From NCBI GenBank assembly GCA_965657195.1, contig CBFHNK010000050.1, forward strand, positions 1 through 11,422: a DNA stretch of 11,422 nt, in the 5' to 3' direction. A program made the translations under genes and the position numbers. Within the stretch, counting starts at the first letter, position 1. Each line of letters opens with the position of its first letter. This DNA is from TMED14 sp965657195. GTDB taxonomy: Bacteria > Bacteroidota > Bacteroidia > Flavobacteriales > Schleiferiaceae. Of the stretch, positions 5,049-11,422 are shown piece after piece. Under the pieces are notes generated by a model. The model ran no database searches. It was given only the letters and a program-made list of their open reading frames with translations, and was not told where the DNA came from.

Positions 5049-5071
5049 ATGCAGCTAATCGCTCAAACCCC

Positions 5072-5542
5072 ATGAATTCCGTACTCGGTGTATATGAATG
5101 CAGTATGGACGCCAAAGGCCGCGTCCTGCTTCCAGCTGGCCTCAAGCGCCAGTTGGATTCGGCTGCGCACGAGGGTTTTGTGCTGAAGCGCAGTGTGTTC
5201 AGCCCTTGCCTCGAGCTGCACACGATGGCCCAGTGGCGTGCGATTTCTGAAAAGATTGGCAAGCTCAACCGCTTTGTGAAGAAGAATGCGGATTTCGTGC
5301 GCCTCTTTCACGCCGGAGTCAAGATGGTCGAGCTCGACGCGTCGGGGCGTATTCTGATCGCCAAGGACTTAGCCGGCTTTGCGGGGCTAGAGCGCGAGCT
5401 CGTGTTTTCGGGCACTCCGTTTGGAGTAGAAATTTGGAGCCGCTCGGCCTACGAGTCGGCAGTAAACCCTTCGGACCTGGATTTCGCCCAGCTCGCCGAG
5501 GATGTGATGGGCGGACAAAACGGGGACCATGAGCTACCATAG
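5072..5542 (+). CDS. mraZ: Transcriptional regulator MraZ
   Basis: MraZ is a DNA-binding protein of the SpoVT/AbrB swapped-hairpin type that represses its own dcw operon in E. coli; it forms rings of many subunits. The 156-residue product has two copies of the family repeat: DAKGRVLLP at 13-21 and DASGRILI at 89-96. I chose the ATG at 5072 because it places GVYECSMDAKGR at the usual distance from the N-terminus. The frame stays open back to 4985, but that extension would translate the operator and promoter. It is the first gene of the cluster; rsmH starts 14 nt before its stop. The GTGGG boxes upstream make autoregulation very likely. Confidence 0.96.
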   Translation: MNSVLGVYECSMDAKGRVLLPAGLKRQLDSAAHEGFVLKRSVFSPCLELHTMAQWRAISEKIGKLNRFVKKNADFVRLFHAGVKMVELDASGRILIAKDLAGFAGLERELVFSGTPFGVEIWSRSAYESAVNPSDLDFAQLAEDVMGGQNGDHELP

Positions 5543-6434
5543 CCCTGTTTTACTCGCCGAATGCCTTGATTTTTTAAACCTCCGTCCTGACGGGACCTAC
5601 GTCGACGCCACCTTCGGAGGCGGAGGCCATAGTCGTGCGATTTTGGAACGCCTTGGACCCAACGGTCGATTGATTGCCTTTGACCAAGACCCTGATGCCC
5701 ACGACAACGCGCTGGATGATGCGAGGTTTACGTTGGTTCCGTACAACTTTGAGCACCTCAAGCGCTTTTTAAAGCTGCATGGGGCGGTGCAGGTAGACGG
5801 AATTTTGGCCGACCTGGGCGTTAGCAGCCACCAACTCGACGCGCCTGAGCGCGGCTTCGCCCACAAGTACGAGGGCCCGCTCGACATGCGCATGAACCCC
5901 GAAGCCGGACAACCCGCGAGCGAATGGCTGAATGAGGTCGGTGAACTCGAGCTGCGCAAGGTGCTTGCCGAGTTTGGCGATGTGGAACGCCCGGCCGCTG
6001 TGGCTGCTGCAATTTTGCGCGCGCTTCCGCTCACCACCACCGCCCAACTGCGCGACGTCCTCGAACCGTTCAGCCAGCGGGGGCGCAACACCAAGCTTCC
6101 GGCACGCGTCTTTCAGGCGGTGCGCATTGCGGTCAACCGCGAAATGGAAGTACTTGATACGTTTCTGACGGACTGCATCCCGTCCCTCAAGGTGGGCGGA
6201 CGGCTCGTCGTCATGAGCTACCACAGCCTTGAGGACCGCCGCGTGAAGAATCTCCTGCGTGAAGGCCGACTGGACGGCGAAGCCGAACGGGACGATTTTG
6301 GTCGCCGACTGGTTCCGTTCCAAGTACTCACCCGCAAACCAGTGAGCGCAAGCCCCGCCGAGCTTGAAGAAAACCCAAGGTCACGTTCAGCCCGCTTGCG
6401 CGCGGCCGAAAAAATCGAGGTACGCCGTGGATAA
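5529..6434 (+). CDS. rsmH: 16S rRNA m4C1402 methyltransferase RsmH
   Basis: RsmH (MraW) uses S-adenosylmethionine to methylate N4 of C1402 in 16S rRNA at the ribosomal P site. The 301-residue product has the SAM-binding DATFGGGGHS at 26-35, FDQDPDA at 51-57, DLGVSS at 95-100, GPLDMRM at 116-122, FQAVRIAVN at 195-203, SYHSLEDR at 230-237 and the C-terminal NPRSRSARLRAAEK at 282-295. All are hallmarks of the family, and length is normal (about 300). The start overlaps mraZ by 14 nt, and the next gene begins 8 nt before its stop, so translation is probably coupled through the cluster. Confidence 0.97.
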   Translation: MSYHSPVLLAECLDFLNLRPDGTYVDATFGGGGHSRAILERLGPNGRLIAFDQDPDAHDNALDDARFTLVPYNFEHLKRFLKLHGAVQVDGILADLGVSSHQLDAPERGFAHKYEGPLDMRMNPEAGQPASEWLNEVGELELRKVLAEFGDVERPAAVAAAILRALPLTTTAQLRDVLEPFSQRGRNTKLPARVFQAVRIAVNREMEVLDTFLTDCIPSLKVGGRLVVMSYHSLEDRRVKNLLREGRLDGEAERDDFGRRLVPFQVLTRKPVSASPAELEENPRSRSARLRAAEKIEVRRG

Positions 6435-6765
6435 TCAAAGCAATAAAGGACTCCTCGCGTCGGTACTGCGCGGAAGCTTTTTAGGGCATCCGTACGTGGT
6501 GCGCAACTTACCGTTTGTGGCGTTTTTAAGTGCGCTAGGTGTGCTCGCCATTTTTTGGGCCCACCGCGCCGAGCAGCAAGCCCGCCAAATCAGCAAACTG
6601 AGTGCAGAGCTCAGCGAAGTCAAATCAGAGTACCTCGAAGCCAAATCAACCTTAATGCGCATGGGCACCGAAGGTTCCGTGCGCCAGCGCGCCCAAACCT
6701 TGGGACTGGTTGCGCCGAAAAAGGCTCCGGACCGCATTAACAAACCGCAGGATGACGCCGAATAA
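6427..6765 (+). CDS. ftsL: FtsL-like cell division protein
   Basis: This is a small bitopic membrane protein in the position of ftsL, between rsmH and ftsI. The 112-residue product has a short cytoplasmic N-terminus, one membrane segment at about 29-45 and a predicted coiled coil at about 47-80 (EQQARQISKLSAELSEVKSE), then a polar tail. This is the architecture of FtsL, which helps activate septal synthesis by FtsWI. It resembles the Bacteroidota FtsL-like family (KNLPF before the membrane segment and LGL after the coil are typical; here RNLPF and LGL). The start is taken as GTG at 6427, overlapping rsmH by 8 nt, because there is no ATG before the membrane segment. The identity rests on position, topology and those short motifs. 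Confidence 0.85.
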   Translation: MDNQSNKGLLASVLRGSFLGHPYVVRNLPFVAFLSALGVLAIFWAHRAEQQARQISKLSAELSEVKSEYLEAKSTLMRMGTEGSVRQRAQTLGLVAPKKAPDRINKPQDDAE

Positions 6766-8752
6766 CCCTGACCAACTGAGCTCGCGCTGGGTTGCCGGAA
6801 TTACGGGCGGCCTTTTTGTATTTGGACTGGCCGTGCTGGTTAAGCTGTACGTGGTGTCGCTCAAAGACGGCCCCGCACTTCGCGAAAGCATGCGCAACCG
6901 GGTGGTGCAGGCGCGGTCGGTTCCGGCTAGCCGCGGCAACATTTACTCGGCGGACGGCCAACTACTGGCCACGTCGATGCCCGTGTACGAGCTGCGCTGG
7001 GACGCGTCCGTGGTCGACGAAGAGCGCTTTGCCCTGCACGCCCAAGAGACTGCAAAGGGACTACAGCGGCTGCTGGGAGAAAAGACGGCCTCGGAATGGT
7101 TCCGCTTTTTGCGCGACCAGCACCGCGACAAGAAGCGCTACGCCTTTATCGCCAAAAACCTGAGCTTCAGCTTGTACCGAAAGGTTAAAGAGCTTCCTAT
7201 GTTCAAGGGAAGTCCGTTTAAAACGGGCTTGATCGCCGAAGAGCGCTTCACGCGACTGATGCCCATGGGAATGCTCGCGCAGCGAACCATCGGCTACTGG
7301 CGGCCCGGCGCCAAGGCGGGGCTTGAGGCGGCCTACCAAAGCGTGCTCAACGGTCAAGACGGAAGGCGCTGGATGCAGCACTTCGGCAAGGGCCAATGGA
7401 AGCCGATCGAGGCCGACTACGAGGTCGAGCCCCGCGACGGCGCCGACATCGAGACTACGCTCGATACCCGCATCCAAGACATCGCCCACCGCGCCCTACT
7501 GGAGCGGCTTCAGAAGTACCGGGCCGAACACGGTTCCGTAATTGTAATGGAGGTAGCGACGGGAAAAATCCGCGCCATGGTGAATTTGGGCCGCGAAGAG
7601 GGCGATTCGGTGTACACTGAGCTGCGCAACTACGCCGTCTGGGAAAAGACTGAGCCCGGATCGACGTTCAAGTTTGCAGCCCTGCTGGCCGCGCTCGAGG
7701 ACGGAATCGTAGACACCAACACCCGCGTAGATACCGACGGCGGGGTGTATGTGGTGCACGGCAAAAAGGTGAACGATTCGCACAAGGGCGGCTACGGGGT
7801 GATTTCGCTGGGCCGCGCCCTCGAGGTGTCGAGCAACACCGGGGTCGTCAAAGCAATTTACCCGAAGTACTTAGCCAATCCTCAGGATTTTATTGACCGA
7901 CTGTACCAAATGGGGCTCGGTGAAAAAACCGGCATCGAGGTCAACGGTGAGAGTAAGCCCTTTATTCCGCAACCCGGGGGCAAGCGCTGGTCTGGCACGA
8001 CCCTGCCGTGGATGATGTTTGGGTACGGCGTGCAGTGTACTCCGCTGCAGACCCTGGTGTTCTACAATGCGTTGGCCAACGACGGCAAGATGGTGCGCCC
8101 CCGCCTGTGGGAGCGTACCATCGACCGCGGCCAAGTGGTAGCCGAGTCAGAGCTCGAGTACATCCGCACCAGCATCGCGTCCAAAGAAAACGTGCTCAAG
8201 GTTCGCGACTTGATGGAAAAGGTGGTGATTCGCGGAACCGCGTCCAACATCAAACTCGATTCACTCAAACTCGCAGGCAAGACGGGCACCTGCCAGCTCG
8301 AGTACTGGAACCCTGAGCGCATGGGCTACCAAGCGTCGTTTGCCGGGTACTTCCCCGCCGACAATCCGAAGTACTCGTGTGTGGTCGTGGTTTCGCGGCC
8401 GATTAAGAGCATGGGCTACTATGCGAACGTGGTGGCCGCACCCGTCTTTCAGGATATTGCCCTCGGAATTACCAAATTTTTGCCAGACGAAACGGTTCCG
8501 CCGCGGGGATACTGGAGCGACGGCCTCGAATCGACGGCTTCCAAGCGCGCCGAAGTCGCGAAGTCGGCCTGGGCGAGCGCTTCAGAGACCCTTGAACGTG
8601 GAAGCATGCCCGACTGGGCGGGCTGGAAGGGCGCCGACGCCGTGCAATTGCTCGAGCAGCACGGCTACCGCGTCGAAGTGCGCGGCAACGGCCGCGTCCG
8701 CTCGTGGTCGGCCGGATCGGGACGCAAATCCATAACCCTCGTACTCGGATGA
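6752..8752 (+). CDS. ftsI: Penicillin-binding protein FtsI/PBP3 (septal transpeptidase) with PASTA domain
   Basis: FtsI is the class B penicillin-binding protein that cross-links septal peptidoglycan in the periplasm. The 666-residue product has one N-terminal membrane anchor at about 14-36 and a pedestal domain with ASRGNIYSADGQLLA at 59-73. The transpeptidase domain carries all three active-site motifs: STFK at 304-307 (Ser304 nucleophile), SSN at 360-362 and KTG at 510-512. A single C-terminal PASTA-like domain (about 619-666, MPDWAGWKGADAVQLL...) is usual in Bacteroidota and absent from E. coli FtsI. The ATG at 6752 is chosen over upstream in-frame codons because it precedes a short cytoplasmic tail and overlaps ftsL by 14 nt. 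It overlaps murE by ATGA. Confidence 0.96.
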   Translation: MTPNNPDQLSSRWVAGITGGLFVFGLAVLVKLYVVSLKDGPALRESMRNRVVQARSVPASRGNIYSADGQLLATSMPVYELRWDASVVDEERFALHAQETAKGLQRLLGEKTASEWFRFLRDQHRDKKRYAFIAKNLSFSLYRKVKELPMFKGSPFKTGLIAEERFTRLMPMGMLAQRTIGYWRPGAKAGLEAAYQSVLNGQDGRRWMQHFGKGQWKPIEADYEVEPRDGADIETTLDTRIQDIAHRALLERLQKYRAEHGSVIVMEVATGKIRAMVNLGREEGDSVYTELRNYAVWEKTEPGSTFKFAALLAALEDGIVDTNTRVDTDGGVYVVHGKKVNDSHKGGYGVISLGRALEVSSNTGVVKAIYPKYLANPQDFIDRLYQMGLGEKTGIEVNGESKPFIPQPGGKRWSGTTLPWMMFGYGVQCTPLQTLVFYNALANDGKMVRPRLWERTIDRGQVVAESELEYIRTSIASKENVLKVRDLMEKVVIRGTASNIKLDSLKLAGKTGTCQLEYWNPERMGYQASFAGYFPADNPKYSCVVVVSRPIKSMGYYANVVAAPVFQDIALGITKFLPDETVPPRGYWSDGLESTASKRAEVAKSAWASASETLERGSMPDWAGWKGADAVQLLEQHGYRVEVRGNGRVRSWSAGSGRKSITLVLG

Positions 8753-10206
8753 AGCTGCTGAAAAACCTTTTGTACGGCGTGCGCCTCGTGGACGTTCAAG
8801 GCAGCACCAATTTGGCGGTCGAGTCGGTTACGTCCGACAGCCGCAAGGTGCGCCCTGACAGCATGTTTGTGGCGGTCCGCGGAACTCATTCTGACGGCCA
8901 CGCCTACCTGACACAAGCCATTGCCGCCGGAGCAAAAGCGATTGTCGTCGAAGAGGTTCCGGCTGATCCCGCCCCCGGGGTCACCTGGATCACCGTGGTA
9001 AACAGCCCCGAAGCCTATGCTCGAATCGCCTGTTCGTGGTTTGACCAACCCAGCCAGGGAATGACCGTGGTGGGCGTCACCGGGACGAACGGAAAAACCA
9101 CCACCGCTACCCTGCTCTACCACATGCTCATGCACCGCGGAGTCAAAACCGGCCTCATCAGCACCGTCAAAGTCTGCGTGAATTCCGTCGAAGAGCCGGC
9201 GACCCACACTACGCCTGACGCGTGGGTACTGCAGGGCCACCTTTCCCGCATGCGCGACGCCGGATGCAAAGTGGTATTCATGGAAGTAAGTTCGCACGGA
9301 CTCGTGCAGCACCGCGTGACGGGCCTGAAGTTCGCGGGCGCGGTATTCACCAACATCTCGCGCGACCACCTCGACTACCACGAGACGATGGACAACTACG
9401 TGGCCGCCAAAAAGATGCTGTTCGACGGACTGGGTTCCGACGCGTTTGCGCTTGTGAATTCCGACGACACGCACGGCGAAACCATGCTTTTGGATTGCGC
9501 AGCGCGCACCCGCACCTATGCGCTCAAGCGTCCGGCCGACATCAAGGTAAAAATCCTCGAATCGCACCTACAGGGCACGCTGCTTAGCATCAACCAGCGC
9601 GAGTGCTGGTCGCAGCTCATTGGCGCATTCAACGCGTACAACATGGCGGCGATGTACGGCGTGGCGGTGGAATTGGGGATTCCGGCCGACGAAGCACTTC
9701 AAGCGTTGAGCGCGGTTCGCAGCGTCGACGGGCGGTTCCAAAAAATTGCCGGCCCCGACAACCGCATCGGAATCGTCGACTACGCCCACACTCCAGACGC
9801 GCTCGAAAACGTGCTCAAAACGCTGCAGGACCTCAACCAAGGAGCCCAGCAAATTATCACCGTGATCGGCTGTGGAGGCGACCGCGACAAGGGCAAGCGC
9901 CCCGAGATGGCCCGCATCGCTGCAGACCGCAGCACCAAAGCCATTTTGACCAGCGACAACCCGCGCAGCGAAGACCCCGAAGCCATTCTCGACGACATGG
10001 AAGCCGGTTTGGATCCGGTTCAAAAGCGCCGCACCCTGCGCATCAGCGACCGCGCCCAGGCCATCAAGCTGGCGGTACAGCTAGCCAACCCCGGAGACGT
10101 CATTCTTATCGCTGGCAAAGGCCACGAAACCTACCAAGAAATCGCCGCTGTCAGGCACCCGTTTGACGACGTCGCCACCCTCAAAGCCCAGTTTAACAAC
10201 CTGTAA
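8749..10206 (+). CDS. murE: UDP-MurNAc-tripeptide ligase MurE (meso-diaminopimelate adding)
   Basis: MurE adds the third residue to UDP-MurNAc-L-Ala-D-Glu in the cytoplasm with ATP. The 485-residue product has the usual three-domain layout. The ATP loop is GVTGTNGKTTT at 109-119, TTPD is at 154-157, MEVSSHG at 178-184, and the probable carbamylated lysine is Lys221 in AKKMLF. The C-terminal DNPRSEDP at 403-410 is the motif that selects meso-diaminopimelate over lysine, so the cell wall should be of the mDAP type, as expected for a Gram-negative. The ATG at 8749 overlaps the ftsI stop (ATGA). Only 3 nt separate it from mraY, and murF, which follows murE in E. coli, is not here. Confidence 0.97.
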   Translation: MKLLKNLLYGVRLVDVQGSTNLAVESVTSDSRKVRPDSMFVAVRGTHSDGHAYLTQAIAAGAKAIVVEEVPADPAPGVTWITVVNSPEAYARIACSWFDQPSQGMTVVGVTGTNGKTTTATLLYHMLMHRGVKTGLISTVKVCVNSVEEPATHTTPDAWVLQGHLSRMRDAGCKVVFMEVSSHGLVQHRVTGLKFAGAVFTNISRDHLDYHETMDNYVAAKKMLFDGLGSDAFALVNSDDTHGETMLLDCAARTRTYALKRPADIKVKILESHLQGTLLSINQRECWSQLIGAFNAYNMAAMYGVAVELGIPADEALQALSAVRSVDGRFQKIAGPDNRIGIVDYAHTPDALENVLKTLQDLNQGAQQIITVIGCGGDRDKGKRPEMARIAADRSTKAILTSDNPRSEDPEAILDDMEAGLDPVQKRRTLRISDRAQAIKLAVQLANPGDVILIAGKGHETYQEIAAVRHPFDDVATLKAQFNNL

Positions 10207-10209
10207 ACC

Positions 10210-11422
10210 ATGCTGTACGCCCTATTTGACATCCTCAAGCCCTACGACCTGCCCGGCGCAGGCTTGTTCAGCTACCTCACGTTTCGCGCGGCCCTCGCCA
10301 TCTTGCTCTCGCTGACCATTAGCCTGGCGTTCGGCGGACGTCTGATCAAGCTGCTCCGCAAACTCCAGGTGGGCGAAACCGTGCGTGACCTCGGCCTCGA
10401 AGGCCAGCTCAGCAAGGCCGGAACCCCCACCATGGGCGGCCTCATCATCTTGGCGGCCATCATCATTCCGGTACTGCTCGTGGCAGACCTCGGAAACATT
10501 TACATCCAATTACTGCTGCTTACCACCGTGTGGATGGGCGCCATTGGGTTCGCCGACGACTACATCAAGGTCTTTCGCAAAAACAAGCAGGGGCTTCGCG
10601 GAATCTTTAAAGTAATCGGGCAAGTCACGCTGGGCCTCGTGGTCGGAGCCGTGCTCGCCTTTCACCCCGACGTGACAATGAAAGAGGAGCTTCCGGCGAC
10701 GGCGTTCGACGAACTTTACGGCGAAGTGGGCGGAGGCAAGCCCAAGTTTGGACCCGCCGAACGGCACCTGCGGACTACGATTCCGTTCATCAAGGACTCC
10801 ACCTTTGACTATGCTGACTTAGTCTTTGGCTCCGACGGCATCGATAAGGCCGATTGGGCGTGGTTGCTCTTCATTCCGATCGTGATTTTCATCATCACGG
10901 CGGTCAGCAACGGCGCCAACTTGACCGACGGCCTCGATGGATTGGCGGGCGGAACCTCGGCCATCATCGCCTTCACCCTCGCGGTACTGGCCTACGTCAG
11001 CGGTTCAGTCGTCTTCGCCAGTTACCTGGACATCATGTACATCCCGATGTCGGGCGAAATGATCGTGTTCGCCGCCGCCTTCCTCGGAGCCGCCATCGGC
11101 TTTCTTTGGTACAACACCTACCCCGCGCAAGTCTTTATGGGCGACACGGGCAGCCTGTCGATTGGCGCCATCATCGCCGTATTTGCACTGGCCATTCGCA
11201 AAGAGCTTTTGGTTCCCATTTTGGCCGGAATCTTTTTGGTCGAAAACCTCAGCGTGGTCCTGCAGGTCAGCTACTTCAAGTACACCAAAAAGAAGTACGG
11301 CGAGGGCCGCCGCATCTTTTTGATGTCGCCGCTGCACCACCACTACCAAAAGAAGGGCTTGCACGAATCCAAAATCGTGACCCGCTTCTGGATTTCGGGC
11401 ATCTTCTTGGCCATTTTCACTC
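10210..11422 (+). CDS. mraY: Phospho-MurNAc-pentapeptide transferase MraY, 3' end beyond the window
   Basis: MraY is an integral membrane enzyme that transfers phospho-MurNAc-pentapeptide to undecaprenyl phosphate, making lipid I. From the ATG at 10210, 404 codons are visible without a stop, so the gene runs off the window, probably with only a few codons missing. Motifs: GTPTMGG at 71-77, FADDY at 114-118 (Asp116 and Asp117), SNGANLTDGLDGLAGG at 233-248, NTYPAQVFMGDTGS at 302-315 and SPLHHHYQKKG at 373-383. Many hydrophobic segments are visible, as expected for this ten-helix family. Residues about 152-218 form a hydrophilic insertion that makes the protein longer than the 360-residue E. coli enzyme; longer forms are common in Bacteroidota. 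It starts 3 nt after murE and should be co-expressed with it. Confidence 0.96.
   Translation, partial: MLYALFDILKPYDLPGAGLFSYLTFRAALAILLSLTISLAFGGRLIKLLRKLQVGETVRDLGLEGQLSKAGTPTMGGLIILAAIIIPVLLVADLGNIYIQLLLLTTVWMGAIGFADDYIKVFRKNKQGLRGIFKVIGQVTLGLVVGAVLAFHPDVTMKEELPATAFDELYGEVGGGKPKFGPAERHLRTTIPFIKDSTFDYADLVFGSDGIDKADWAWLLFIPIVIFIITAVSNGANLTDGLDGLAGGTSAIIAFTLAVLAYVSGSVVFASYLDIMYIPMSGEMIVFAAAFLGAAIGFLWYNTYPAQVFMGDTGSLSIGAIIAVFALAIRKELLVPILAGIFLVENLSVVLQVSYFKYTKKKYGEGRRIFLMSPLHHHYQKKGLHESKIVTRFWISGIFLAIFT

Noticed and set aside
4985..5071. Upstream start for mraZ at 4985
   Set aside because: The extra 29 residues are unlike any MraZ N-terminus and would place the GTGGG boxes and the -7 element inside the coding sequence.
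5769..6323. 184-codon open frame on the minus strand inside rsmH
   Set aside because: It is a shadow of rsmH codon bias with no family features.
8665..9567. 300-codon open frame on the minus strand, antisense to ftsI/murE
   Set aside because: It lies entirely across the well-supported murE and the ftsI end, has no recognisable motifs, and long antisense frames are common in GC-rich genes.

Overview
The window looks like a chromosomal piece of a Bacteroidota bacterium, most likely in or near the Flavobacteriales. The evidence is the neighbourhood nadE / gldB-gldC (gliding-motility genes), a Bacteroidota-type FtsL-like protein, an FtsI with a PASTA tail, murE followed directly by mraY with no murF between, and several exact TAnnTTTG (-7) promoter elements typical of this phylum. 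Base composition is GC-rich by eye (not computed), which is unusual for gliding flavobacteria and suggests a less-studied lineage.

Layout. (1) 2-772, +: C-terminal half of a PafA-like alkaline phosphatase/phosphodiesterase, cut by the window start. (2) 773-1289: a gene-free, repeat-rich gap between convergent genes. It holds a GGTTGG-type array, a trio of GC-rich palindromes, an AT-rich patch with two palindromes, nine exact-length 14-bp repeats and a 17-bp repeat array that runs into the end of nadE. (3) 1290-2108, -: nadE, NAD synthetase. (4) 2126-3465, +: gldB-gldC, overlapping by ATGA. (5) 3440-4818, -: an alpha/beta hydrolase followed by the ribosome-assembly GTPase engB; the end of engB overlaps the end of gldC. 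(6) 4819-5071: a divergent control region with a hydrolase promoter on one side and, on the other, a three-box MraZ operator just upstream of a -7 element. (7) 5072 to the window end, +: the start of the division and cell wall (dcw) cluster, mraZ-rsmH-ftsL-ftsI-murE-mraY, with every junction overlapping or 3 nt apart; mraY runs off the end.

How the genes work together. The dcw genes make and use peptidoglycan precursors: MurE adds meso-diaminopimelate, MraY makes lipid I, and FtsI with the FtsL-like protein builds septal wall. MraZ probably represses the whole run through its own promoter. RsmH and EngB tie the region to ribosome maturation. GldB and GldC belong to the gliding apparatus.

The least-explained part is the 773-1311 repeat complex. 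The same repeat modules follow the stop codon of both convergent genes, each in the sense orientation of its own gene, and a repeat unit supplies the last codons and the stop codon of nadE. Most other genes are ordinary for the phylum.
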